NCBI GenBank assembly: GCA_963707075.1 | Contig: CAVPOX010000004.1 | Coordinates: 962,334 to 1,026,333 of the forward strand | From: CAXMQZ01 sp963707075 | Lineage (GTDB): Bacteria; Acidobacteriota; Thermoanaerobaculia; Multivoradales; JAHEKO01 | Length of the DNA: 64,000 nt | Direction of reading: 5' to 3' | Shown: piece by piece, positions 16,917 to 25,635 of the stretch | How the letters are laid out: every line of letters starts with the position of its first letter | How positions within the stretch are numbered: the stretch's first letter is position 1 | Notes under the pieces: model-generated | What the model saw: only the letters and a program-made list of their open reading frames with translations | Told to the model about the DNA's origin: nothing | The model's database searches: none | Translations under genes and position numbers: made by a program

Positions 16917-17699
16917 TCACTTCGCTGGAGCGCTGGTCCGACTGAGCATTTTCTCTACCCTGACCAGATCTTCCATTGTATCGACCCCTTGCCAGGAGTG
17001 GTCGACCAGCAAGACCCTGATTCCAATGTCGTTCTCCAAAGCCCGGAGTTGCTCGAGGGATTCACTCGTCTCCAGAGGGCTGGGCGCCAGGTCGGCAAGC
17101 TGCATCAGAGCGTGCACCTGATAACCGTAAATGCCTATGTGACGGAGTCCTTGAGCGTGGGCCGTGCCCCTGCAGAATGGAATCGCAGCTCTGCTGAAAT
17201 AGAGAGCCGCGCCGCGGACATTCAGTACGACCTTGACGACTTCCGGGTTGTCGTGATCTGCGGATGTTGCCGGACAGGCGAGAGTGACGATCGAGTCCTC
17301 GGTGTGAGTCTTGAGATGCTGCGCCAGCCGATCGATCGCAGCCGGCTCGATGAGCGGCTCATCACCCTGGATGTTGACGATCGCATCAGCTTGCCACTTT
17401 CGGGCGGCCGCCGCGATGCGATCCGTGCCACTGGCGCACTCCACAGGGGTCATCTCCACGTCGCCCCCGAACCCGATTACCGCATCGAAGATTCGAGAGT
17501 CATCCGTCAAGACGACAACGCGCTCGAGCTGTCGAGCCTGCTTGGCACGGCGGTAGACATGTTCGATCAGGGGGCGGCCGGCGAGCATCCGCAGCGGTTT
17601 GCCAGGCAGGCGGGTCGAGGCGAATCGCGCTGGAATTGCCCCCCAGACCTGCGTGGGTCGTCCAGTGTCGTCACTTTCCTGGATTTCCGAGGTGGGCAC
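16917..17699 (-). CDS. kdsB: 3-deoxy-manno-octulosonate cytidylyltransferase
   Basis: KdsB forms CMP-KDO from KDO and CTP. The 260-residue protein has the nucleotidyltransferase signature AIPARFASTRLPGKPL, then VVVLTDDSRI, CASGTDRIAAA, IVNIQGDEPLI and FSRAAIPF. A typical RHIGIYGY motif is seen before the C-terminal helices. It starts with GTG at 17699, with about 18 residues before the first strand. The gene is first in the KDO operon and diverges from the gene at 17734 with only about 35 bases between them, so both promoters must overlap coding or very short DNA. Confidence 0.95.
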   Translation of the reverse strand: MPTSEIQESDDTGRPTQVWGAIPARFASTRLPGKPLRMLAGRPLIEHVYRRAKQARQLERVVVLTDDSRIFDAVIGFGGDVEMTPVECASGTDRIAAAARKWQADAIVNIQGDEPLIEPAAIDRLAQHLKTHTEDSIVTLACPATSADHDNPEVVKVVLNVRGAALYFSRAAIPFCRGTAHAQGLRHIGIYGYQVHALMQLADLAPSPLETSESLEQLRALENDIGIRVLLVDHSWQGVDTMEDLVRVEKMLSRTSAPAK

Positions 17700-17733
17700 G
17701 ACCCAATCTACTTTGGCTCACGGGTTGGAGTCA

Positions 17734-18888
17734 ATGTTGGAGGGACGATCGTGCGATACTCCCGGTGTGCGAGCGCGCAGTGGCCATCGGTCGAGTTTAC
17801 AGGCGCTGATTCTGGGTATCGCGGCGTTGGTTGTTTTGCAACTCTCGCTCCGCGAAGTGCTCTACCGGAGTTACCTGCCGACGCGTCGCGCTGCCTGGAT
17901 CTGGTTGGAAGATTCGGAAATCACGCAGGACCCGTTAGGGTTCTATGCGGTGCGGGACTTCGATGTCGAGGAATTGCCGACGGAAGCGATACTGACCACG
18001 GCGACCGATGAGGAGTCGTTGGTGTTTCTGAACGCGGTGCCGATAGGTGGCAGTCGCTATGGAGAGGGTGAGTCTCTGAAGTCCTATGAGGTCACCGATG
18101 TCGTCGAGGTTGGCAGGAATCGCCTGGTGGTGGAGGCCCGCAGCAGCCGCGGGATCGGTGGGCTTCTCTTGCGGCTTTCGATGACAGGACCGGGTGGTGA
18201 TGCTGAGGTGTTGACGAACCAGGACTGGAGGCTCTATCCGCGCGTTCAGGATGCCGTTTTCGATCGAGCGATGGAGTTGCCGGAGGGTGAGATCCCTCAC
18301 GTGTGGGGGCCTGTACCCGTTGGCCGCTGGCTGGTTTCGTCTCGAGTTCAGATGATGCCGACGATCGCCGCGCTCAGAACGACTGGCAAGGCCATCCCTG
18401 CGCGGAGGTTTCGCTCCTGGGTCGTTCCACGGCGGTGGCGGGATCTGGACAAGACCGATCGCTCCTCCCCGGCTTTGGGAAGCTGGGTCACGTTCGATTT
18501 TGGCCAGGTAACGACTTCGTATTTGGCGCTCAAGTTCCCGGCCCATACCGACAACGAGGATTCACGCATCGGTCTTCTGTTCCTGGGGGACAAGCCTGGA
18601 ATCGGTGATCGATATCAGGCTGATGCCTATGTCATTGCCATGCCGGGGCAGCGAGTTTGGCTGGCGGCCAGACCGCAGCGATTCCGTTACGCGACCTTTG
18701 TCGGATGGGTCCCGGTTTCGGGGGCAGATGTCTACCCAGTAGATAGAACGCTCGCCGATGAGATTTGGTCCGTTCCCGAGGCCGAGATTGGCCCCTTCGG
18801 CCTGCCGGTCGCGCAGTCAGGACCTTCGCTGGAGGACGAAATCTGGAGCAAACTCCATGAGCTCCCGGGCTTCACAGTCGGGGAATGA
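17734..18888 (+). CDS. Membrane-anchored protein with rhamnosidase-N-like beta-sandwich, function unknown
   Basis: I do not recognise the family with certainty. The 384-residue protein has one N-terminal transmembrane helix (ALILGIAALVVLQLSL) and an extracytoplasmic body rich in beta strands. The segment AAWIWLEDSEI followed by a lectin-like strand pattern (FLNAVPIGG, YEVTDVVEVGRNRLVVEARS) resembles the jelly-roll module found at the start of alpha-L-rhamnosidases. No catalytic glycosidase domain follows. The start is placed at ATG 17734, which has GGAG only three bases upstream; GTG 17767 is an alternative. The gene overlaps convergent ispB by 72 bases at the 3' end. A sugar-binding envelope role is inference only. 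Confidence 0.6.
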   Translation: MLEGRSCDTPGVRARSGHRSSLQALILGIAALVVLQLSLREVLYRSYLPTRRAAWIWLEDSEITQDPLGFYAVRDFDVEELPTEAILTTATDEESLVFLNAVPIGGSRYGEGESLKSYEVTDVVEVGRNRLVVEARSSRGIGGLLLRLSMTGPGGDAEVLTNQDWRLYPRVQDAVFDRAMELPEGEIPHVWGPVPVGRWLVSSRVQMMPTIAALRTTGKAIPARRFRSWVVPRRWRDLDKTDRSSPALGSWVTFDFGQVTTSYLALKFPAHTDNEDSRIGLLFLGDKPGIGDRYQADAYVIAMPGQRVWLAARPQRFRYATFVGWVPVSGADVYPVDRTLADEIWSVPEAEIGPFGLPVAQSGPSLEDEIWSKLHELPGFTVGE

Positions 18889-19842
18889 GGCGAGCTGACT
18901 CTTGGCCTCCGCAGCGAGTTCCTCGGCCATCTCGGCCACTTCTTCGAGAGTCCCTTCGGACGTCACCAGTTCCAGGATTTCCTTGCGATCGACCCTTCTG
19001 AAATCGCCATCCTTGAGAACGATGTCGATAAGTCTGCGCCGATCGGGCTGCAATCGCGGTAGCAGCAGGATCAACGGTAGAGTGAGCTTGCCTTCCTTGA
19101 GATCCGAGAGCACCGGCTTGCCGAGCTCCCCTTCGGTGGCTGTAAAGTCGAGAAGGTCATCCACCAGCTGGAAACAGGTCCCAAGGGCCAGTCCATACTG
19201 TTGTAGTGACTTGTCGGCGTCCGGCCGGGCTGGTTTCATGAGACTCGGAATGGAGCAGGCCGCGGAGAAGAGGTAGGCGGTCTTGCGCCGCGTGATGTGG
19301 AAGTACTCATCAGCCGTCAGGTTCGACGATCCGAGCTTCTGCTGCGCCAGCAGCTCGCCTTCTGTCATGCGAAGCGTGGCGTCGCACAGTCGCCGAATGA
19401 CTTCGAGGTTGTCGTGATTCAATGCCATCTTCATCGCGGTGGTGTAGAGCCAGTCGCCCAGCAGCACGGTCAGGCTGTTGCCCCAAAGCTCATTGACCGT
19501 CGTTCTGCCGCGACGCAGGGACGCATGATCGATGATGTCGTCGTGAATCAGAGTAGCTGAGTGGATCAACTCCACGACTGCCGAATAGGTGACCTCTTCA
19601 TCGCTGTCATGCCCGAGCATACGGGACGAGAGGAGCAACATTGCCGGGCGCAGTCTCTTCCCCCCACTGGAAAAGAGGTACTCTCCAGCCTTCTCGATAA
19701 AAGGGACATCGGACTGAAGTCGTTCGAGGAACAGCTCTTCCGAAGCCGCCAGCTTGTCCGCGATCAGGGACAGAAAACGAGCCGGTGAAGGCAAGGCGGT
19801 CGAATCGTTCCGCGCGACACCGGGAGAGTTGGGATTCAGCAT
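18817..19842 (-). CDS. ispB: Polyprenyl diphosphate synthase (octaprenyl/heptaprenyl type)
   Basis: This enzyme makes the long prenyl chain of quinones from FPP and IPP. The 341-residue protein has GGKRLRP, the first aspartate-rich motif LIHDDIID, RRGRTTVN, the KTA motif region (RRKTAYLFSAAC) and the second aspartate motif FQLVDDLLDF with DLKEGKLTLPLI after it. Residues before the first DDxxD are small, consistent with a long-chain product, but chain length is not determinable here. The 3' end overlaps the convergent gene by 72 bases. Confidence 0.93.
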   Translation of the reverse strand: MLNPNSPGVARNDSTALPSPARFLSLIADKLAASEELFLERLQSDVPFIEKAGEYLFSSGGKRLRPAMLLLSSRMLGHDSDEEVTYSAVVELIHSATLIHDDIIDHASLRRGRTTVNELWGNSLTVLLGDWLYTTAMKMALNHDNLEVIRRLCDATLRMTEGELLAQQKLGSSNLTADEYFHITRRKTAYLFSAACSIPSLMKPARPDADKSLQQYGLALGTCFQLVDDLLDFTATEGELGKPVLSDLKEGKLTLPLILLLPRLQPDRRRLIDIVLKDGDFRRVDRKEILELVTSEGTLEEVAEMAEELAAEAKSQLASFPDCEARELMEFAPDFVLQRRS

Positions 19843-19860
19843 TGGAGTCTCGGTCGGACC

Positions 19861-20523
19861 TCAGGGCTCGAAGGGGGTTACAGGATCGAAGTGGACGACC
19901 TGTTGCAAGACTCCATCGTGGAAGCGGTAGGTCTCACCTACACCGAAGTACCACCAGGAGATTTCGTCATAGTCCGAGTGTTCGATGGTCTGCACGCGAT
20001 CGGGGTTTCCCATCTCATCGTAAATGCGTCGCTCATCCTCCGTGTCGATGCTGGCAAGAAATGCACGCAAGCCATCGAGGAATTCGCCCTCTTCCACGGT
20101 CAAGGCTACCACCACGGGAGAGCCTTTGCGGATGCGCCTCGAGATATCGAGCTGGCTCAATATCTCAAAAGAATCTCCCGCCGCCGAGCGTCTTGGAATA
20201 CCGACCAGGATCTCGTATCGGTTGTAGTACTCGACCCAACGCCAGCGGAACTTGAACTGACCGCCGCGGTCGGTCTTGGTTCGGTCCGACACTTCGTCCT
20301 TGGTGGTCTGGCCAAACCGATAGACGCTGAAAGACTTCTTGGCCGCCCGGAAGGCGACGTGCACGTCCGGAATCGGGGTGCCGGCGCCATCTGTGACGGT
20401 GCCCGTAATTTCGATGAAGTCGCCCTCGATATAGGGACCGGCACCTGCACCCGTTGGCGCAGTCAACAGGACCAGAACGACGAGCAAGGCTGCCTTGGCA
20501 AGATTCACGGCTTGTTCAATCAT
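19861..20523 (-). CDS. Exported protein with carboxypeptidase-like regulatory domain, function unknown
   Basis: The 220-residue protein has a signal peptide (AALLVVLVLLTAPTGAGA). A beta-sandwich follows that matches the carboxypeptidase regulatory-like/CnaB-type repeat (ITGTVTDGAGTPIPDVHVAF and later GGQFKFRWRW). The C-terminal half has an Asp/Glu-rich region (IDTEDERRIYDEMGNPDRV) and aromatic strands (DEISWWYFGVGETYRFHDG). This C-terminal pattern resembles small outer-membrane-assembly-type folds, but I make no functional claim. It sits between ispB and lolA on the same strand. It is a plausible single gene with its own promoter. Confidence 0.6.
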   Translation of the reverse strand: MIEQAVNLAKAALLVVLVLLTAPTGAGAGPYIEGDFIEITGTVTDGAGTPIPDVHVAFRAAKKSFSVYRFGQTTKDEVSDRTKTDRGGQFKFRWRWVEYYNRYEILVGIPRRSAAGDSFEILSQLDISRRIRKGSPVVVALTVEEGEFLDGLRAFLASIDTEDERRIYDEMGNPDRVQTIEHSDYDEISWWYFGVGETYRFHDGVLQQVVHFDPVTPFEP

Positions 20524-20632
20524 TTTGGTTGAGCTGACCTCTCCAGATTTGGTCTTCCAGCACTCGAGTCTTGTGCCGCCCGCTGAATCGCGTCGCCATT
20601 ATACGGAATGCAGACTCGCCATCGCAGCTCTG

Positions 20633-21274
20633 TCACTCTTCGATCCACTCCAGATCTGCCGGAGGCTCGAACACCGCCTCGTCTGCGAGAGCCTCGTAGT
20701 CGGAGATTTCGAAGCGAGAGGTGTTGCCTTCCTGGTCGCTGTATGAAAGGCCCAGGAGTCTCTGCCCAAGGCCATCTACCCTCAATCGTGCCTCGGTCAA
20801 GACGAAGTCTGGGTTGACCGGAGAGAGCACGACGATGATGGAGTCCGGATCCCCGATCTCCAGGCGCGCGTGGTACCGGGAACGCAGTTCCTCGAGGCGC
20901 AGTCGCAGCAGGTCGATTCCCGTTTCCTCGCTATCCGAGAATTCAAAGCGACGACCAGCACTGTCGTCGGGATTCCAGGTGTAAATTTCGGTGTCGCAGA
21001 GCAGGAAGCTCTTCGGATACGGGTCGAGGTAGTCCCATCGGACGCATTTGGGAATCGCAAGGTACAGGACGCCCGTCTCTCGATCGCCGGTGTTGAAACC
21101 GGCAGGCAGGTACTCCTGGACAAACCTGGCCTTTTGCGGGGTGGCGGAAAGGTTTTGACGCAGTTGGCCCAGCAGCAGCCAAGGATCATCGGGAGCGGCG
21201 GAAATTGGGGCGGAGACCGCCGAGCCCATCGCAATCGCTACCAGGACTCGCAAGGCCGGCAGTAGGGTCGTCAT
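20633..21274 (-). CDS. lolA: Outer-membrane lipoprotein carrier LolA-like protein
   Basis: The 213-residue protein has a signal peptide ending SAPISAAP. The mature part matches the LolA fold: LRQNLSATPQKARFVQEYL, the GVLYLAIPKCVRWDYLDPYPKSFLLCD core with its LxxPxxxRWxY pattern, and GLSYSDQEGNTSRFEISDY near the end. LolA shuttles lipoproteins across the periplasm. The start overlaps the purH stop as TGATG. The conserved Arg and the hydrophobic cavity pattern are present. Two cysteines in the core (KCVRW and LLCD) are unusual for the family and could form a disulfide. No lolB is visible nearby. Confidence 0.82.
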   Translation of the reverse strand: MTTLLPALRVLVAIAMGSAVSAPISAAPDDPWLLLGQLRQNLSATPQKARFVQEYLPAGFNTGDRETGVLYLAIPKCVRWDYLDPYPKSFLLCDTEIYTWNPDDSAGRRFEFSDSEETGIDLLRLRLEELRSRYHARLEIGDPDSIIVVLSPVNPDFVLTEARLRVDGLGQRLLGLSYSDQEGNTSRFEISDYEALADEAVFEPPADLEWIEE

Positions 21275-22824
21275 CAGTGCCTGAAGTGCCGGTTGCCAGT
21301 CAGGACCATGGCCATGTTGTGTTGGTTGGCGGCCGCGATGACCTCGTCATCTCGCTTGCTGCCTCCGGGTTGGATCACCGCGGACACGCCTGCTTCCGCC
21401 AGGACTTCCAGTCCATCGGCGAATGGAAAAAAGGCGTCGGAGGCGGCAACGCACCCTCTGGTTTCGAGCTCGGCCTTCTCGATAGCAATGCGGCACGAGT
21501 CGACGCGGCTCATTTGGCCAGCACCGATGCCGACGGTTTGCCTGCTGTTACCCACGACGATGGCATTCGATTTCACATGCCGTACCACATGCCAGTTCAG
21601 CTCGAGGGCCCGACGCTCTTCGTCGGTGGGTTCACGGTCGGTTGCGAGCGTCCAATCAGCCGGATCGTCTGGTTCGGCATCGCGGGTTTGAACAAGCATG
21701 CCACCGTCGACGGAACGCATGTCGAGCTCGACTCGATTCGACTCCAGAAGCGGTGCCTTCATCAATCTCAGAGCCTTCTTTCTGGCCAGCCTCTCGATCG
21801 CTCCGGGTGTGAAGTCGGAGGCCACGATGACCTCGATGAAGAGGTCTGCCATCGCTGCAGCAGCGTCCTCGTCGACGGGCCGATTGGTTGCGACAACGGA
21901 GCCGAAAGCCGAGGTTGGATCACACTCCAGGGCCCGTTTGTAGGCTGCGAGCGTCGAATCTCCGACACCGATACCGCAAGGGTTATTGTGCTTGATGATT
22001 GCTACGATCGCGTCATCGCGATCTGTAACCATCCTGCGGGCGGCATCGACGTCGAGTAGGTTGTTGAACGACAGCTCCTTGCCCTGAAGCTGCTCGAAGC
22101 CTCCGAAAACCCCCTCACCGCCGGTCAGATGATAAAGCGCTGCGGCCTGGTGGGGATTCTCGCCGTATCGGGGCTCGAAGTCCTTGCGCAGATCGAGAGT
22201 CAGGCGGGGCGGATAGAGGCTCTCGGCGGGCTCCATCTGGGCTTCCAGCCAGGTGGAAATGGCTCTGTCGTAGGCCTGGGTGTGGCGAAAGGCCTTGAGG
22301 GCCAACTGGCGGCGCAACGAGTCCGGAACGGTGCCTTGCCCTTCCTCCAGGGCTGCCAGGACTTGCGGATAGTCTTCGGGGTCGACCACGACGATCACTC
22401 CGGCGTGATTCTTGGCTGCGGCGCGCACCATGCAAGGTCCACCGATATCGATCATCTCGATGATCTGCTGGAAGCCCTTTTCCGGGTCCTTGACGGTTTC
22501 CTCGAACGGATAGAGATTGACCACGACCAAATCGATCGGAGAGATGGAGTGCTCGCGCAACTCGGCGGCATGCGACGCCTGGGATCGGTCCGCCAGGATG
22601 CCGCCATGAATTCTCGGATGCAGGGTCTTGACTCTGCCACCGAGTATCTCGGGGAATTTGGTGACATCGGCGACTGGGACTACGGTGAGGCCCGCCTGTT
22701 CCAATTGACGAAATGTGCCTCCGGTCGACAGAATTTCGACCCCCAGTTCGCGCAAACCGCGAGCGAAGTCGACGATCTCACGTTTGTCATAGACCGAGAT
22801 CAGGGCTCGAGTCGCTTTCAACAT
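21274..22824 (-). CDS. purH: Bifunctional AICAR transformylase / IMP cyclohydrolase
   Basis: PurH performs the last two steps of IMP synthesis. The 516-residue protein has the MGS-like cyclohydrolase domain first (ALISVYDKREIVDFARGL, STGGTFRQLEQAG, GGRVKTLHPRIHGGIL). The transformylase domain follows, with KHNNPCGIG, SAFGSVVATNRPVD, the NAIVVGNSRQTVGIGAGQMSR motif and PGGSKRDDEVI near the end. ATG 22824 is chosen for its GGAGG and the canonical N-terminus. The in-frame extension upstream has no family match. It is followed by lolA with overlapping TGATG. Confidence 0.97.
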   Translation of the reverse strand: MLKATRALISVYDKREIVDFARGLRELGVEILSTGGTFRQLEQAGLTVVPVADVTKFPEILGGRVKTLHPRIHGGILADRSQASHAAELREHSISPIDLVVVNLYPFEETVKDPEKGFQQIIEMIDIGGPCMVRAAAKNHAGVIVVVDPEDYPQVLAALEEGQGTVPDSLRRQLALKAFRHTQAYDRAISTWLEAQMEPAESLYPPRLTLDLRKDFEPRYGENPHQAAALYHLTGGEGVFGGFEQLQGKELSFNNLLDVDAARRMVTDRDDAIVAIIKHNNPCGIGVGDSTLAAYKRALECDPTSAFGSVVATNRPVDEDAAAAMADLFIEVIVASDFTPGAIERLARKKALRLMKAPLLESNRVELDMRSVDGGMLVQTRDAEPDDPADWTLATDREPTDEERRALELNWHVVRHVKSNAIVVGNSRQTVGIGAGQMSRVDSCRIAIEKAELETRGCVAASDAFFPFADGLEVLAEAGVSAVIQPGGSKRDDEVIAAANQHNMAMVLTGNRHFRH

Positions 22825-22864
22825 GATTCCCTCCGGCTGAGGACTTGTCGGTTCGGTTAGCGAG

Positions 22865-23641
22865 TCAGTCGACGTGCTCACCGTGATCAACCAGGATCAA
22901 ATGGTCGCTATCGAGAGGCGGCAGATGAAGGGTGTCGGCACCACCGGCAGCCAGCCAAATATAGCGCAGCACTCCAGCGATGTCACTGACACCGTGACTG
23001 AAAGCCACCGATCCCACGCCAAAGGCCGTAGAGCGGTCGTCGAACAGCCTGGAACCCTCGAGAGAGCCGATTCGGCGATACTCCTGCGCTACCTGTGGAG
23101 CCAGTCCCTGACATCGAAGTCGAGTTCGTTGAAGGAGTGCCTCGAGCTCCTCGGGGGAGTCGAACTGCCTGTCGTGACCGTAGTAGAGAACAGCGAAACG
23201 CTGACTCGCTTGCTGCAGGTAGCGCGAGTAGTCCTGCCAATAGGGAGGGCGAGTGGTGTCGACCGCTGTTGGTGAAAGCGGGTCGTTGGCAGCCGCAACC
23301 CAGTATGCAACGACTCCCAATCGGAAGACGATGTCACTGAAGGGCTGGTGCTCGATGATCGACTGCACCGCGCGGTCGACTTCCGCCTTGATGATCGGCT
23401 CTGCCAGCGGTGCGGGGCCCGACGCATTGCCCCCCGGGTCGCTCTTGCCTGCCGCCTCGATTCCGGCATGGTACCTCTTGTGGTGGCGCTCGATTTGCCG
23501 AACGAGGTCCGGAGGAGCCACCCGCAGGGCATGGTCGGCCATCGCGATCTTCGTATCGGTGGTCCAGGCCGACCCGGGGGCAGCGATGAGAAGTCCGAGC
23601 AGTAGCAGGAGGGCGAAGGCCCGGGAATGGTGATTGCACAC
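22865..23641 (-). CDS. Exported protein, possibly phospholipase C/P1-nuclease-like; function unknown
   Basis: The 258-residue protein has a signal peptide (FALLLLLGLLIAAPGSA). The mature N-terminus starts with a Trp and a helix carrying IAMADHAL, then His-rich helices (IERHHKRYHAG). A Trp at the mature N-terminus and scattered His/Asp in helices are reminiscent of the zinc-dependent phospholipase C/S1-P1 nuclease fold. I cannot place all the metal ligands, so this is tentative. The C-terminus has a serine/histidine-rich GVGSVAFSHGVSDIAG segment. The start is a GTG at 23641. It is upstream of purH on the same strand and may form a short transcription unit with it. Confidence 0.5.
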   Translation of the reverse strand: MCNHHSRAFALLLLLGLLIAAPGSAWTTDTKIAMADHALRVAPPDLVRQIERHHKRYHAGIEAAGKSDPGGNASGPAPLAEPIIKAEVDRAVQSIIEHQPFSDIVFRLGVVAYWVAAANDPLSPTAVDTTRPPYWQDYSRYLQQASQRFAVLYYGHDRQFDSPEELEALLQRTRLRCQGLAPQVAQEYRRIGSLEGSRLFDDRSTAFGVGSVAFSHGVSDIAGVLRYIWLAAGGADTLHLPPLDSDHLILVDHGEHVD

Positions 23642-23684
23642 GGCGAGGTATTGTACGAATTTGCAGCCCTCGGTGTCATGCCTC

Positions 23685-23714
23685 TTGACTATCGGTCACC
23701 GCCCTTGGTACAAC
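23685..23714 (+). promoter_or_regulatory. Sigma70-type promoter of tRNA-Phe
   Basis: TTGACT (23685-23690) and TACAAC (23709-23714) are separated by 18 bases, 24 bases before the mature tRNA. The layout is the same as for the tRNA-Val unit. Confidence 0.5.
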
Positions 23715-23737
23715 ACTTCGCTGGGGCTTCAGCCCCG

Positions 23738-23885
<148 letters not shown>

Positions 23886-23895
<10 letters not shown>

Positions 23896-24060
23896 TCTGG
23901 GGCCGTCCGGGGATTCCTGCGACTGCGGTAGTAGTAGCTCGAGCGAGGCCAGGCGAGCAGCGAGCACGCACTACGCGTCGAGAGCAGGTATGCCTCTTGG
24001 GCCCAGTCGAGGATCTCCCGCCGGCGAGCGGGCTTCAGACTTTTTTTGATAGCACTTTCT
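23886..24060 (-). pseudogene. IS3-family transposase OrfB, 5' fragment
   Basis: In the frame shifted relative to orfA, the start of an IS3-family integrase domain is readable: KPARRREILDWAQEAYLLST, then SACSLLAW and YYYRSR. The match stops near 23900, where the att-type repeat begins, so at least 80% of OrfB, including the DDE residues, is missing. The remnant ends at a stop inside the repeat. The truncation suggests that the integration or deletion event removed the rest of the insertion sequence. Confidence 0.75.
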
Positions 24061-24301
24061 GGAGGATCTGCTTGTCCAACGTCAAATCCGCCACCAACCC
24101 CTTGAAGCGCCGATTCTCCTCGCGCAGCTGCTTTAGCTCCTGGACTTCGCTCGCCTCCAAGCCCCCATACTTCTTGCGCCAGCGGTAGAACGTCTGCTCG
24201 CTGATCCCGTATTTGCGGAGCAGATCCCGGATCGGCACACCGGCCTCGGCCTGCTTCAAGACCACGACGATCTGACGCTCGCTGAACCGCGACTTCCTCA
24301 T
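24035..24301 (-). mobile_element. IS3-family transposase OrfA (helix-turn-helix protein)
   Basis: The intact 88-residue OrfA begins MRKSRFSERQIVVVLKQAEA and has the helix-turn-helix GVPIRDLLRKYGISEQTFYRWRKKYGG region. A leucine-zipper-like C-terminus (ELKQLREENRRFKGLVADLTL) follows. It is typical of the IS407/IS3 type. The left terminus appears to be near 24345-24370, where TGAGGCATTCCCCGAAAGC is found on the minus strand. Since orfB is truncated, the element should be unable to move by itself. Confidence 0.88.
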
Positions 24302-24458
24302 CCTCTGCCTCCCTCAAGGATTATGAGAATTCTCGCAGATTCCCGGTCCAGCTTTCGGGGAATGCCTCACATCAATGCAGACGAGTTGGCTTCACGAAGT
24401 TCCCAGTGAGACCATCCGAGAGCTGTTCCCCGACGTAGACGGCTCGGGTCGGTCCTTG

Positions 24459-25607
24459 CTACTTGATGGTGAAGTTCCGCTGTTCTCTTTCGTTCGCTCG
24501 GATCGTGATCTCGATCTGCTCTGCCGGTTCGATCCTGGGGTTCTTGCCTGCATTGACGGTCAGCCAGTATCTGCCCGGGGGAACATAGGTGATGTAGAAC
24601 CAACCGCTGCTGTTCAGCTGCACCCTGGCGACGTCTCCGAGTGTGGCACTCGCCAGGGAGACGCTGTCGACGAACTGGACGTTTCCGGTGATCCGGCCGC
24701 GGACCTCACCGTACGGGGCCTTGGGTCCGATCATGACGCTGCCGGTAGTCACCTTGGATCGACCCTGTGAGTCGTAGGCTACCGCTCGATACTCGAGCCT
24801 GCCTTCAGCAAAGGGGCCGGCGGTCACCTCGAAGTAGCTCTCCCTCGTCGTGCCGACCTTTTGACCGCCGACAAAGAGATCGATCCTCGATAGGTCGACC
24901 GAAGACCCCCGGTGAATCCCCGTGGTAAACAAGATTTTCTGCCGCGCCGTGGGATTCTCCGGCACCAGAAAGATGTCGAGATTGACAGGTAATGGATCGC
25001 TGGAGGCTGTGCCGGACGAGGTCGAAGAAGACGCGCCGGGGAGTCTGGGAGTTCCAGGGGGGCGAATGGTCCCCACCCGACCGGGCGTCTGCTGACGTTC
25101 GCCCGTCTGCCCGACCTGGTGAGGGACGGCGGAGAACTCGACCTCGGTCCAACCCGGAACACCAGCGTCTGCCGTGGCTCGAGGGTACACCAGTCGGCCA
25201 CGAAGCCTGCGCCCGTCCACTTCGCCTGTGATCATCCGGACCTCGCCCGCGCCGGAGGTCCAAACCGCGACGAATCGATTGTTTCCCACTCGTCCCTCGA
25301 AGGTTGTCGCGGACATGGCGCTGGCAACGCTCTTGAACTGGATGGTGATCCGATCCTCCTGCTGCTTGACGATGAGAGTCGTGTTGTCGCGCAGCTGCTT
25401 CTCTTCCGGAGTTCGGTCGAGGTAGTAGGTCGAGCCCCGCACCTCTACCTGATATTCGCCGGTAATCTGCTGAGCCGAAATGCTGGGAGCCGCAGTGAGT
25501 GCGACGATGCCGAGCCCAAGTGAAACGAGCAGTGACGTGGTGAAGCCAATCTGAGTTTCGGCAGGCCGGCGCCGGAGTCTGCGGTAGGTGGAGGTCGGTT
25601 GGGTCAT
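24459..25607 (-). CDS. Exported operon protein 9, function unknown
   Basis: The 382-residue protein is the last gene of the nine-gene exported-protein operon. It has a basic lead (YRRLRRRPAETQ), a hydrophobic helix and a likely cleavage site at PSISAQQ. A lipocalin-like strand pattern follows (GEYQVEVRGSTYYLD, then QEDRITIQFKSV). A Pro/Ser/Thr-rich linker near residues 195-230 leads to an Ig-like beta region (GVRGRI-type turns: YGEVRGRITGNVQFVDS, and YVPPGRYWLTVNAG). The last part resembles a carboxypeptidase-regulatory domain. The start is ATG 25607 with GAAAGGAATTTCC upstream; the longer open frame overlaps the previous gene and lacks a signal. I do not recognise the family. Confidence 0.72.
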   Translation of the reverse strand: MTQPTSTYRRLRRRPAETQIGFTTSLLVSLGLGIVALTAAPSISAQQITGEYQVEVRGSTYYLDRTPEEKQLRDNTTLIVKQQEDRITIQFKSVASAMSATTFEGRVGNNRFVAVWTSGAGEVRMITGEVDGRRLRGRLVYPRATADAGVPGWTEVEFSAVPHQVGQTGERQQTPGRVGTIRPPGTPRLPGASSSTSSGTASSDPLPVNLDIFLVPENPTARQKILFTTGIHRGSSVDLSRIDLFVGGQKVGTTRESYFEVTAGPFAEGRLEYRAVAYDSQGRSKVTTGSVMIGPKAPYGEVRGRITGNVQFVDSVSLASATLGDVARVQLNSSGWFYITYVPPGRYWLTVNAGKNPRIEPAEQIEITIRANEREQRNFTIK

Positions 25608-25635
25608 GGAAATTCCTTTCTCTAAACAAGCGCGC

